A stretch of DNA of 39,413 nt from Halomonas urmiana (lineage in GTDB: Bacteria; Pseudomonadota; Gammaproteobacteria; Pseudomonadales; Halomonadaceae): contig NZ_VBUI01000030.1 of NCBI RefSeq assembly GCF_005780185.1, positions 1 to 39,413 of the forward strand, in the 5' to 3' direction. A model generated the notes under the pieces. That model saw only the letters and a list, made by a program, of their open reading frames with translations, did not search any database and was not told the DNA's origin. This document shows positions 31,974-39,413 of this stretch, piece by piece. The position numbers and the translations under genes are program-made. The first letter of the stretch is position 1. Each line of letters begins with the position of its first letter.

Positions 31974-32876
31974 TCATTTTGTGAATGATAGGAGATAGCG
32001 TTTCAGCATTCGAGGGTCAGGTTGAACTTTTCCACTGGCTATGGATGAGCGCATTAACTTACGGAACTTTTTCCCTTGCCTCGTGCGATAAAGCGACTGA
32101 AGAACCGATTTGGTATCAGATTCAATGAGTGTTTTCAGCTGATCCTGAGAGAGGCCGTTGCACAGCAATGAGTTTGCTTGGATAGCCTGGATGAATCGCT
32201 CGCCCTGTTGAATTATTCGCTTGTGATCATGGCGGGCGCGCTGAGTATCCATGTCACGCACCATACAACACGCTCCGCTGGCATAGTGGGCGCCATGGAG
32301 TGCCAGCGCTCGAAGGAAAAACTCTACGTCTTCCTTTTTCCGAAGCGTCTCATTGAATCCCTTGAGTTCGAGAAAAGCTTTTCGCTTCATCAGGAAGCTG
32401 TTGGTGTGCAGCCAGCCCATGTTGTCGATATATTCAGCGAGTGACAGGCTGTCTGCATGTGGCTTACCAGGAAGTAGAGACTGGTTCGTTGTTTCGTCGA
32501 TCTTGTCACCGAAAATGATGCCTTCGAAGTCGGGATAATCCATTGCCAGCTGTACTCTGCTGGCTACAGCCGTGTCGACGAGAAGATCGTCGGAGTCCAA
32601 AAATCCTATGTAATCGGCATCACTGAGTGCGACGCCGCGATTTCTGGCCGCTGATTGTCCCTGGTTGCTTTCTAGCTGATGGATCGCGACTTTGAGGTGT
32701 GTTTCGTACTGCTCTTTGAGGCGGGCGAAGCTGTCGTCCGTGGAGGCATCATCCACGACAATGCACTGAGTGTTCGGCCACGTCTGGGCAAGCACCGACT
32801 CGATAGCCTCCCGAATATGAGGCCAGCGATTGAAGCAGGGAATGATGATGGCCACGCTGGGCTGCGAGTCTTGCAT
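31974..32876 (-). CDS. GT2-family glycosyltransferase
   Basis: This 300-residue cytoplasmic protein is a GT-A family 2 glycosyltransferase. It shows VAIIIPCFNRWPHIREAIES, CIVVDDASTDDSF (nucleotide-binding Asp), NQGQSAARNRGV, DADYIGFLDSDDLLVD (DxD motif) and GFNETLRKKEDVEFFLRAL (catalytic ED). ATG 32876 is just before the first strand; an upstream in-frame extension is the end of the kinase gene. It starts 8 bp after the WaaP-like kinase gene, forming the last gene of a minus-strand operon. Composition is intermediate between backbone and island. Confidence 0.92.
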   Translation of the reverse strand: MQDSQPSVAIIIPCFNRWPHIREAIESVLAQTWPNTQCIVVDDASTDDSFARLKEQYETHLKVAIHQLESNQGQSAARNRGVALSDADYIGFLDSDDLLVDTAVASRVQLAMDYPDFEGIIFGDKIDETTNQSLLPGKPHADSLSLAEYIDNMGWLHTNSFLMKRKAFLELKGFNETLRKKEDVEFFLRALALHGAHYASGACCMVRDMDTQRARHDHKRIIQQGERFIQAIQANSLLCNGLSQDQLKTLIESDTKSVLQSLYRTRQGKKFRKLMRSSIASGKVQPDPRMLKRYLLSFTK

Positions 32877-32884
32877 GGTTGTGC

Positions 32885-33622
32885 TTACCTGCCAATTAAC
32901 GTTGAGTCGTGTTGGTGGTCGTGGTGCCACAGCACCCCGAGTCGTCGTTCTACTCGGTTTCGATAAGCTTCGCCCCTGAGTTTGTTCACCGTCAACGAAC
33001 GCTTAAGCGCCGGCCATTGGTCGGCGCTTTTCGTCGGTAGCCGGCGCACGTGGGCATCGATCCACAGAATCTCGTCGTGCTCGTCGATCAGCAGGTTGTT
33101 GTAGTGCAGGTCGCGGTGCACGTAGCCGGCGCGGGCGAGCCGGGCCACTTCCTGACAGAAGCGTTCGAGGAAGCGTAATCGTCCGGGCTCGTCGAGGGCA
33201 TCGAAGACCTCGCCGCCCGGCCGGGCGTTCTGCAGGTGCTCCATCAACAAAAGCGAGCCGTTGCGGTTGCCGGGGTTGAGCGACACTCCCCAGCCGTGGC
33301 AGCGGGGCGTAGCGAGGCCGGCACGACGCAGGACCTGCAGGCTGAGATACTCCTTGCGGGCGTCGGACTGGGCCAGCCAGCGCTTCTCGAGGTAGTCCCT
33401 CAGCAGCCACTTGAACGGGGCCTGGCGCCGGGCGAACTTGTCCGGCACCACCTTGGCGAGGATTCGCCGGTCCTGCGAGACATAGAAACGACTGCTGCCC
33501 ACGGCCTCGAAGGCCTGGGTGGTCGTGGTGCTGGAGAGCGCCAGCCGATCCGGCAGGCCGTCCGGGTGGACGACCAGGTAGCGGCGGCGCCGGTCATTGA
33601 AGGGGATATCCAGCAGTTTCAC
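32885..33622 (-). CDS. WaaP/KdkA-type lipopolysaccharide kinase family protein
   Basis: This 245-residue protein belongs to the LPS kinase (Kdo/WaaP, InaA-like) family, which phosphorylates sugars in the LPS core. It has the Lys strand (RRILAKVVPDKFA), KEYLSLQVLRRAGLATP, LLLMEHLQNA (hinge), the catalytic loop AGYVHRDLHYNNLLID and the metal-binding ILWIDAHVRR. The start is GTG 33622, with AGGA about 7 bases upstream. It lies between two glycosyltransferases on the same strand (27 bp and 8 bp gaps), so a role in core assembly is likely. Whether it acts on Kdo or heptose is unknown. Confidence 0.9.
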   Translation of the reverse strand: MKLLDIPFNDRRRRYLVVHPDGLPDRLALSSTTTTQAFEAVGSSRFYVSQDRRILAKVVPDKFARRQAPFKWLLRDYLEKRWLAQSDARKEYLSLQVLRRAGLATPRCHGWGVSLNPGNRNGSLLLMEHLQNARPGGEVFDALDEPGRLRFLERFCQEVARLARAGYVHRDLHYNNLLIDEHDEILWIDAHVRRLPTKSADQWPALKRSLTVNKLRGEAYRNRVERRLGVLWHHDHQHDSTLIGR

Positions 33623-33649
33623 GTCATGTCCTGATGTTGCGGTCCTTGA

Positions 33650-34717
33650 TCACAGCGCCTCGAACTGGGGCAGCACGCTTTCCTTGAGGAATTGCCGATA
33701 GTGGCGCTCGTCGATCTCGACCGGGGCCTGGTCCATGCGCGCGATCGCATCGGCCAGGCCCTTTTCGTTATCGGGCGCGACCAGGAAATCGGCCAGCTCC
33801 TGAGTCAGGATCTCCCGTGGGCCGCTGGGGCAGTCCACGCTGATCACCGGGGTATGCAGCAGCAGCGCCTCGATGAGCACTCGGGGCAGCCCCTCGGCAT
33901 CGGAGGCGAGGGTCATCGCCTTGGCCCGGGCGATCCAGGGGTAGGGGTTGTGATGATAGCCGGCGAGGGTCACGCGATCGCTCAGGCCGAGCTCGATGAT
34001 CTGCTCGCGGATCGTGGCTTCGTGCTCCGGCTTGCCCTTGCCCATGATCACCAGCGGCGTGGCGACGTCGCTCTTGGCATAGGCGCGCAGCAGGCGGTCG
34101 TGTCGCTTGCGGGGCTCCAGGGCCGCCACGCAGAGGAAGTATTCGCCCTCGGGCAGCGCGGCGGGCTCGGCCGCCATTGCCACGAAGGGCGCGCGCTCGT
34201 AGGGGTTGTAGATCGGGATGATCCGCGCGGCCTCGAGGCCCACCACGCGCTCCAGGTTCTCCTTCACGCCTTGCGAGACGGCGATGACCTGCCGGCCGCC
34301 ATAGAAGCGGCGTACCTTCGCGAAGGCACGCTCGCGCTTCTTCGGATCGCTGAACTTGGCCGACACGTCCGACTTCACCCAGAAGTAGAGGTTGGGGTGG
34401 CTCAGGTGGCGGGTGATCTTGTCGCAGGAGCAGGAGATCACCACGTCGGGGCGCCAGGCCTTCAGGGCGCGGGCGATGCGCGAGGCCTGCCACTTCTCGG
34501 TGAGTACCGTGGTGGTGGCCTTGGTAAAGGCGGTGACCACCTCGAGGTTCTCGATCTCGAGCCCTTCCGGCAGGCGGTGCTCGATGCGCTCGCGCAGGGT
34601 GAAGACGATGACATCGTGGCCGCGCTGGCGCAGCTGATCCGCCGTGTAGAGCAGGGATTTCTGGGCGCCGCCGCCGTAGAGGTCCTCGATGACGAAGGCG
34701 AAGCGTTTTTGGGCCAT
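33650..34717 (-). CDS. GT4-family glycosyltransferase
   Basis: This 355-residue protein is a GT4 glycosyltransferase, probably for LPS core or capsule. It starts AFVIEDLYGGGAQKSLLYTA, has NLYFWVKSDVSAKFSD and VIAVSQGVKENLERVVGL, then the donor half YFLCVAALEPRKRHDRLL, VTLAGYHHNPYPWIARA and SDAEGLPRVLIEALLLHT (EX7E intact) and SVDCPSGPREIL. ATG 34717 is the family start; an upstream open extension to 34909 runs through the epimerase remnant and is noncoding. It is the first gene of the minus-strand trio with the WaaP-like kinase and GT2. Confidence 0.92.
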   Translation of the reverse strand: MAQKRFAFVIEDLYGGGAQKSLLYTADQLRQRGHDVIVFTLRERIEHRLPEGLEIENLEVVTAFTKATTTVLTEKWQASRIARALKAWRPDVVISCSCDKITRHLSHPNLYFWVKSDVSAKFSDPKKRERAFAKVRRFYGGRQVIAVSQGVKENLERVVGLEAARIIPIYNPYERAPFVAMAAEPAALPEGEYFLCVAALEPRKRHDRLLRAYAKSDVATPLVIMGKGKPEHEATIREQIIELGLSDRVTLAGYHHNPYPWIARAKAMTLASDAEGLPRVLIEALLLHTPVISVDCPSGPREILTQELADFLVAPDNEKGLADAIARMDQAPVEIDERHYRQFLKESVLPQFEAL

Positions 34718-34836
34718 GGGGATCTCGCGGCTTAAAATCTGCGCAAGGCTATCACAATGCGCCGGGCAAGTGGCGGAGACGCGGCCATCGGGGGAGTGCG
34801 TTACAATTTCATTCTGCGTCACGCATGGAATCACCA

Positions 34837-35020
34837 TAACGCTCTTCATAACCGGCATGGCCGGGGTCATCGACCATGCAGGCCGTGGCCAAGCGGCTGG
34901 CCGGGGCATGAGATCGTCGGGATCGCCACCTCAACGCCTACTATGATGTCGCGCTCAAGTAGGCACGGCACGACGATCTGGCCGTCTGCGACGACGTGCG
35001 ATTCATCACCTGGAGCTGAC
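34837..35020 (+). pseudogene. Decayed NAD-dependent nucleotide-sugar epimerase remnant
   Basis: Piecing together frames recovers the N-terminus of a GalE/CapI-type epimerase: LFITGMAGVIDHA (34850-34880, the dinucleotide-binding loop), then in other frames VAKRLAG and GHEIVGI, and LNAYYDVALK-stop-ARHDDLA (34931-34981). UDP-glucuronate 4-epimerases have a closely similar NLNDYYDVxLK segment. At least two frameshifts and several stops are present and only ~60 codons remain. It lies directly before ugd, a common partner of such epimerases, so the locus may once have made UDP-galacturonate. Confidence 0.75.
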
Positions 35021-35081
35021 TGTTGCGACGACGGCTTCCACTGGATAGCAAAGACCACCAGGACAGACCAGGAGACAGGGA

Positions 35082-36422
35082 ATGAAGATCACCATTTTCG
35101 GGACGGGGTACGTGGGCCTGGTGACCGGCACTTGCCTGGCCGACGTGGGCCATGACGTGCTGTGCGTGGACGTGGATGCCGACAAGATCGCCCGCCTGGA
35201 GGCCGGCGAGATTCCCATCTTCGAGCCGGGGCTCGAGTCCATGGTGCAGGCCAACGTGGCGGCGGGCAGGCTGCGCTTCACCACCGATCCGGAAGCGGCG
35301 GTGGCCTTCGGGACCCTGCAGTTCATCGCCGTGGGCACGCCGCCCGACGAGGACGGCAGCGCCGATCTCACGTACGTGCTGGCGGTGGCCGAGACCATCG
35401 GCCGCCACATGAAGGAGTACAAGGTGATCGTCGACAAGTCGACGGTGCCGGTCGGCACGGCCGATCGCGTGCGCGAGAGGGTGGTGAAGACCCTCGAGGC
35501 CCGGGGCGAGGCCCTCGAGGTCGACGTCTGCTCCAATCCGGAATTCCTCAAGGAGGGGGCGGCCATCGAGGACTTCACCCACGGCGCGCGGATCGTGGTC
35601 GGCACCGAGTCCGAGCGGGTGAAGGGGCTGATACGCGAGTGCTACGCGCCCTACATCCGTCAGCAGGAAAAGCTGATGTTCATGGACGTGCGGGCGGCCG
35701 AGCTGACCAAGTACGCGGCCAACGCCATGCTGGCGACCAAGATCAGCTTCATGAACGAGATCGCCAACCTGGCCGAGCGGCTGGGCGCCGATGTGGAGCA
35801 GGTGCGCCGGGGGATCGGCTCGGATCCGCGCATCGGCTATCAGTTCATCTATCCGGGTTGTGGCTATGGCGGCTCCTGCTTCCCCAAGGACGTGCAGGCC
35901 CTGGCGCGCACCGCGGCGGACGTGGACTATCACGCCGAGCTGCTCACCGCCGTGGAGGCGGTGAATCAGCGCCAGAAGCAGACGCTGTTCGCCAAGCTCC
36001 GCCAGGCCTTCGATGGCGACCTGGCCGGCAAGACCATCGCGCTGTGGGGCCTTTCCTTCAAGCCCAACACCGATGACATGCGCGACGCCCCGAGCCGCAC
36101 CCTGATGGCGTCGCTGTGGGACGCCGGTGCCAGTGTGCAGGCCTACGATCCGGAGGCGATGCGGGAGTGCCGCCGGCTCTACGGCGAGCGTGACGACCTG
36201 GTGCTGGTGGGCGATCGCATCCAGGCGGTGAAGGGCGCCGATGCCCTGGTGATCTGCACCGAGTGGAAGGAGTTCCGCACCCTGGACTTCGCCTGGCTGA
36301 AACAGCAGCTGGCCATGCCGGTGGTGGTCGATGGGCGCAACCTCTTCGAGCCGGACGCGGTGAGGGCGGCCGGGCTGCTCTACTTCGCCGTGGGGCGGGG
36401 CGATTCGCTGTACCATACTTGA
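35082..36422 (+). CDS. ugd: UDP-glucose 6-dehydrogenase
   Basis: This 446-residue cytoplasmic enzyme oxidises UDP-glucose to UDP-glucuronate with two NAD. It shows [70 protein letters not shown] and the catalytic Cys motif [14 protein letters not shown], then a C-terminal domain with [17 protein letters not shown]. Length is normal. AGGAGA precedes ATG 35082. It supplies uronic acid for the acidic polysaccharide of the neighbouring locus or for LPS. It follows the epimerase remnant and precedes a TerB-like gene by 33 bp. Confidence 0.97.
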   Translation: MKITIFGTGYVGLVTGTCLADVGHDVLCVDVDADKIARLEAGEIPIFEPGLESMVQANVAAGRLRFTTDPEAAVAFGTLQFIAVGTPPDEDGSADLTYVLAVAETIGRHMKEYKVIVDKSTVPVGTADRVRERVVKTLEARGEALEVDVCSNPEFLKEGAAIEDFTHGARIVVGTESERVKGLIRECYAPYIRQQEKLMFMDVRAAELTKYAANAMLATKISFMNEIANLAERLGADVEQVRRGIGSDPRIGYQFIYPGCGYGGSCFPKDVQALARTAADVDYHAELLTAVEAVNQRQKQTLFAKLRQAFDGDLAGKTIALWGLSFKPNTDDMRDAPSRTLMASLWDAGASVQAYDPEAMRECRRLYGERDDLVLVGDRIQAVKGADALVICTEWKEFRTLDFAWLKQQLAMPVVVDGRNLFEPDAVRAAGLLYFAVGRGDSLYHT

Positions 36423-36455
36423 GGGATTCGATAAGCGACGTGGAGGCCGCCTGCG

Positions 36456-36914
36456 ATGATGGATTCGATTCAGCGCTTCTTCAGCGATTTCATGGCCGGT
36501 GGTGGCGATGCGGAGCGGCCGGCTCACAGCCTGGAGCTTGCCGTGGCGGCCTTGCTCTTCGAGGTCGCCCGTGCCGACTATCACCTCGACACTAGCGAAG
36601 TGGCTCTGCTGCGCGATCTGCTGCAGCAGCGTTTCGCGTTGGGAGAGTCGGAACTCGAGGAGCTGATGCAGCTCGCTCGACAGGAGGCCGAGTCGGCCGT
36701 GGACCACTATCAGTTCGTCAGCCTGGTCAAGGAGCACTTCGATTATGATCAGCGTTGTGAGCTGGTGCGCATGATGTGGTCGTTGTCACTGGTCGATGGA
36801 GAGCAGCACCACCTGGAGGAGCATCGTATTCGTCGCCTGGCCGAGCTGCTGCACGTCAGCCACTCCGACTTCATTCGGGCTAAGCTCAGGGTTCAGGAGG
36901 GGTTCTCTCGCTGA
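36456..36914 (+). CDS. TerB-family protein
   Basis: This 152-residue protein resembles the TerB (tellurite resistance B) fold, an all-helical metal-binding domain. The two repeats of the pattern are visible: LFEVARADYHLDTSEVALLR (about 34-53) and SLVDGEQHHLEEHRIRRLAE (about 111-130), with acidic residues at the metal-binding positions. No signal or membrane helix. It may be co-transcribed with ugd (33-bp gap). TerB-like proteins often occur alone near envelope genes, so tellurite resistance is not implied. A small hairpin (TGCCCC/GGGGCA, 36937-36954) follows. Confidence 0.85.
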   Translation: MMDSIQRFFSDFMAGGGDAERPAHSLELAVAALLFEVARADYHLDTSEVALLRDLLQQRFALGESELEELMQLARQEAESAVDHYQFVSLVKEHFDYDQRCELVRMMWSLSLVDGEQHHLEEHRIRRLAELLHVSHSDFIRAKLRVQEGFSR

Positions 36915-36978
36915 TCGCGTGATCTGCGCTTTTCCTTGCCCCCTGGAAGGGGCATGCCGTGAGGTGCCTCTACATGGG

Positions 36979-37062
36979 GGAAATCCTTATGGGACAATCC
37001 CTTATGTGGCAGCCCTGGTGTGGCAGCCCTGGTGTGGCAGTCCTTATGTGGCAGTCCTCTTG
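36979..37062. repeat. 14-bp imperfect tandem repeat array before DadA-like gene
   Basis: The unit TGGCAG(C/T)CCT(G/T)(G/A)TG appears at 37007-37020, 37021-37034, 37035-37048 and 37049-37062 (the last ends CTTG). Two more diverged units (ending CCTTATG and CCCTTATG) lie upstream from about 36979. There is no spacer variation, so it is a minisatellite and not CRISPR. It lies 37 bp before the start codon of the following gene. Confidence 0.85.
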
Positions 37063-37098
37063 TGAAGAGCCCCGTAACCGTAGACAAGGAGTCGAACG

Positions 37099-38340
37099 AT
37101 GGCGCGTGAGATAGCGGTGGTGGGAGCCGGGATGGTGGGCGTGTCGGTGGCCTGGCATCTCGCTCGGCGAGGGCACTCGGTGACCCTGGTCGATCGACGG
37201 GCGCCGGGTCGCGAGACCTCCTTCGGCAATGCGGGCATCATCCAGCGCGAGGCGGTGCGCCCCTATGCCTTCCCGCGTGATATTGCCACCCTGCTGCGCG
37301 TGCTGCCCAACCGTCAGGTGGATATCCGCTATCGCCCCGGCGGCATGCTCCAGGCGGCCGGCCCGCTGCTGCGCTATTGGCATAACTCCTCCAAGGCCCG
37401 TTACCAGAAGATCGTGCCGGAGTATGCCTCGCTGATCGGGCTGTCGCTGGAGGCGCATGCCCCGATGATCGAGGCGGCCGATGCCGAGGGCCTGGTGCGC
37501 CGAGAAGGCTGGCTCGAGGTCTATCGTACCGCGGCCGAACTGGAAGCGCGGGCTGTCGAAGCTCGAGACGACGAGCAGCGTTTCGGGATCCGCCATCGCG
37601 TGCTGGATGCCGCCGCCTTGGCCGCCTTCGAGCCTTGCCTGGCCGAGGGGCTGGCGGGGGCCATTCACTGGCAGGATCCCTGGACGGTCGCCGATCCCGG
37701 TGCCCTGGTCCATGCCTACGCCAAGAGCTTCGAGGCAGAAGGTGGGCGCGTGCAGCAGGCCGACGTGACGGGTATCACCCGACAGGGCAGTGGCTGGCGT
37801 GTCGCGACCTCAGAGGGGGCGCTCGACGCCGAGCAGCTGGTGATGGCCATGGGGCCCTGGTCTCGCGAGTGGCTGAGCGAGCTGGGGCTCGAGATCCCGC
37901 TGTTCGTCAAGCGCGGTTATCACATGCATTACGCGGCCTCGGGGGCGGAGTCACTGCGCCACTGGGTCATGGATGCCGAAGTCGGGTATGTACTGGCGCC
38001 CATGCAGGCGGGCATCCGGCTGACCACCGGGGCCGAGCTGGAGCGGCTCGACGCACCGCCGCACCTCGCGCAGCTGGACGCGGCGGAGCAGGCGGCGCGG
38101 CGGCTGATACCGCTGGGCGAGCGTCTCGAGGCCGAACCCTGGAAGGGGGCGCGCCCCTGCACGTCTGACATGAAGCCGGTGATCGGGCCGGCACCGGGAC
38201 AGCCAGGGCTGTGGCTGGCCCTCGGCCATGGCCACCAGGGCTTCACCCTGGGGCCGGCGACCGGTCGCCTGCTCGGCCAGATGATGGATGGCGAGACGCC
38301 CGATATCGACATGGCGCCGTTCCGGGTGGATCGGTTCTGA
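37099..38340 (+). CDS. FAD-dependent amine oxidoreductase, D-amino acid dehydrogenase-like
   Basis: This 413-residue protein is a DAO-superfamily flavoenzyme, resembling DadA-type D-amino acid dehydrogenases that oxidise D-amino acids to keto acids. IAVVGAGMVGVSVAWHLARR (about 5-24) is the FAD-binding GxGxxG, SFGNAGIIQ follows, and the C-terminal block CTSDMKPVIGP with LALGHGHQGFTLGPATG is typical. AAGGAG precedes ATG 37099. Related glycine or sarcosine oxidases are alternatives; substrate cannot be read. The preceding tandem repeat lies in its probable promoter/leader region. A group II intron lies 50 bp downstream of its stop. Confidence 0.9.
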   Translation: MAREIAVVGAGMVGVSVAWHLARRGHSVTLVDRRAPGRETSFGNAGIIQREAVRPYAFPRDIATLLRVLPNRQVDIRYRPGGMLQAAGPLLRYWHNSSKARYQKIVPEYASLIGLSLEAHAPMIEAADAEGLVRREGWLEVYRTAAELEARAVEARDDEQRFGIRHRVLDAAALAAFEPCLAEGLAGAIHWQDPWTVADPGALVHAYAKSFEAEGGRVQQADVTGITRQGSGWRVATSEGALDAEQLVMAMGPWSREWLSELGLEIPLFVKRGYHMHYAASGAESLRHWVMDAEVGYVLAPMQAGIRLTTGAELERLDAPPHLAQLDAAEQAARRLIPLGERLEAEPWKGARPCTSDMKPVIGPAPGQPGLWLALGHGHQGFTLGPATGRLLGQMMDGETPDIDMAPFRVDRF

Positions 38341-38369
38341 AGTCAGTGGAGTTCGGTCGACATCCCATC

Positions 38370-38385
38370 GCCGTGCAAGCACGGC
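38370..38385 (+). terminator. Short hairpin at the group II intron insertion site
   Basis: GCCGTGC (38370-38376), AA, GCACGGC (38379-38385) form a 7-bp stem. Five bases (TCCCA) separate it from the predicted intron 5' end. It is probably the 5' exon hairpin, either a terminator of the DadA-like gene or an intron target. Confidence 0.6.
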
Positions 38386-38390
38386 TCCCA

Positions 38391-39413
38391 GTGCGCCCGT
38401 GAAGGCGTGCACACAGTGCGGTGAGAGTCCGCACCGGGGTAAGCCATGACCCCGTAGCCGAAGGTAACTGCGTCGTCGCGAGACGGGGTGGGAAGCAACC
38501 GGAGGCGAACTGGCGGTCCGTAGGATGACGAACTCGATTCGGCCGGGTCAGGTGGCGAGCTTGCTGGGAGACGGCGAAGCCTGAAACGCACCCGCCGCGC
38601 TGGGATGGTGGAGAAAGCGACGGCGGGACCTGCCAGGTGGTTGGAGGCGGAACGTCAGGAAGGGTGCACGAGATAAGCGGGGAGACCTGGCGGCCGAGGT
38701 GACGGCCGCCAGGCGTCAGAGCCTTCATAGTACCGGCGTGCGGATCACGCCTTGGCCACGGCTCATCCCGGGGAAAGCCCGAGATCTGTAGATGCTGGAG
38801 CGCGGACTCTGCCTACCGCCAAGGGCGCCGCACAGGAGGCACAGAGAACAGAACCTGTGCCGAGGGAAGGGAGGCAGGAAGATGGATGCGAGAGACGACC
38901 AGAGATGAGCGAGCGCCACGGCAAAGCATCGACAGTGCCCCGGAACGGGGCTAAACAAGGTGTGTCATCCCCCGCCACCGAGATGGCGGGGATCGACCGC
39001 TCGATCTGGACGGATCGCATGTTGGCGGCGCTGGGTAACGGCGTCAAAGGTCACAAATGGTTCAGTCTAGTCGACAAGGTATACCGCTCATCGACCCTGG
39101 TGGGCGCCTGGCTTCAGGTGTACTGCAACCAGGGGGCAGCGGGCGTGGACCAGCAAAGCGTGTCACGTTTCGCGGCGCAGGCCGAACGCTATCTCGAGGA
39201 ACTGCAGGCCGATCTGACGGAGGGGCGTTACCGCCCACAAGCAGTGCGGCGGGTCGAGATTCCCAAGGGAGACGGCAAGAGGCGTCCCCTGGGGATTCCG
39301 ACGGTCAAGGACCGCATCGTCCAGACGGCGGTCAAGCGCGTCATCGAACCGATTTTCGAGCATGAGTTCCTGCCGATGAGCTACGGCTTTCGCCCGGGGC
39401 GAGGCTGCCAGGA
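38391..39413 (+). mobile_element. Group II intron, 5' part (continues past window end)
   Basis: The sequence from 38391 starts GTGCGCCCGTG, matching the group II 5' splice consensus GTGYG, and continues with the domain I-type segment GTGAGAGTCCGCACCGGGG and the ACCCCGTAGCC block. The 514 bases to 38904 are ribozyme RNA with no gene, followed by the intron-encoded reverse transcriptase. Domains V and VI are beyond the window. The insertion point just after a hairpin is a habit of class C introns, but I cannot classify it here. Confidence 0.85.
38905..39413 (+). CDS. Group II intron-encoded reverse transcriptase/maturase (partial)
   Basis: The frame starting at ATG 38905 runs open to the window end (169 codons). 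It contains the reverse transcriptase N-terminal part: LVDKVYRSSTLVGAWLQVY, GAAGVDQQSVSRF, YLEELQADLTEGRYRPQAVR, VEIPKGDGKRRPLGIPTVKD, RIVQTAVKRVIEPIFE and FLPMSYGFRPGRGC, the RT0-RT2 blocks of group II intron proteins. The catalytic YADD motif and the maturase domain lie outside. No frameshift is visible so far. Confidence 0.93.
   Translation, partial: MSERHGKASTVPRNGAKQGVSSPATEMAGIDRSIWTDRMLAALGNGVKGHKWFSLVDKVYRSSTLVGAWLQVYCNQGAAGVDQQSVSRFAAQAERYLEELQADLTEGRYRPQAVRRVEIPKGDGKRRPLGIPTVKDRIVQTAVKRVIEPIFEHEFLPMSYGFRPGRGCQ

Noticed and set aside
34718..34909. Upstream extension of the minus-strand GT4 gene
   Set aside because: It passes through the epimerase remnant; the family starts at ATG 34717.
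34941..36737. 598-codon open frame on the minus strand
   Set aside because: It lies opposite ugd and the TerB-like gene, both clear on the plus strand; its His/Gly/Leu-rich content is typical of GC-rich antisense frames.
36979..37062. Possible CRISPR array
   Set aside because: The 14-bp units are directly adjacent with no spacers, so it is a minisatellite.

Overview
The window looks like a chromosomal segment of a high-GC gammaproteobacterium, most likely Halomonas or a close relative. This rests on the PHA phasin, the style of the GC-rich terminators (stem, then GGCGTTTT), codon use, and the mix of wecB/wecC, ugd and WaaP-type genes. The taxonomy is inference from gene content, not a database match.

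Region 1 (1-4.4 kb) is a repeat-rich accessory zone. It holds a complete YefM/YoeB toxin-antitoxin pair, an orphan ribbon-helix-helix antitoxin, a HigB-like toxin whose antidote gene has lost its 3' end, and a REP-associated tyrosine transposase (RAYT). Copies of the RAYT upstream element and of GACCCCCATT repeats are scattered through it. A PHA phasin with a large inverted-repeat operator and an exported inorganic pyrophosphatase lie between these repeats.

Region 2 (4.4-9.6 kb) has an acetyl-CoA hydrolase/CoA-transferase gene preceded by a perfect FNR/Anr box. An IS605-type TnpB-only element sits exactly between that gene's stop codon and what looks like its own terminator. A divergent LysE-type exporter and AraC/GATase-like regulator follow.

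Region 3 (9.7-16.2 kb) holds a four-gene minus-strand operon of exported proteins (a trypsin-like protease with a C-terminal SH3-like domain, a secreted helical-repeat protein, a secreted unknown and a membrane unknown). It also has a hypothetical gene, a 5'-truncated beta-CASP metallo-hydrolase pseudogene and a small Cys-pair protein.

Region 4 (16.2-36.4 kb) is a surface polysaccharide locus. It starts with a perfect RfaH ops element (GGCGGTAGCGTG), then wecB and wecC (UDP-ManNAcA supply), glycosyltransferases, a sulfotransferase, a WcaJ-type initiating phosphotransferase, an O-antigen ligase/polymerase-like protein and a pyruvyl transferase. An opposing operon carries a GT4, a WaaP-like kinase and a GT2. 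After it come a decayed nucleotide-sugar epimerase and ugd (UDP-GlcA). An AT-rich island (about 18.6-24.7 kb) replaces the 3' end of wecC and runs to the 5' end of a GT4 gene, a typical recombinational serotype-swap pattern. Inside it is an unusual protein joining a six-helix ABC-exporter-like membrane domain to a degenerate kinase-like domain in place of an ATPase. The predicted product is an acidic exopolysaccharide with uronic acids, sulfate and pyruvate ketals. No Wzx flippase or Wza/Wzc export genes are visible.

Region 5 (36.4 kb to the end) has a TerB-domain protein, a short tandem-repeat array, a DadA-like FAD amine oxidoreductase and the first ~1 kb of a group II intron, placed just after a hairpin, whose reverse transcriptase runs off the window.
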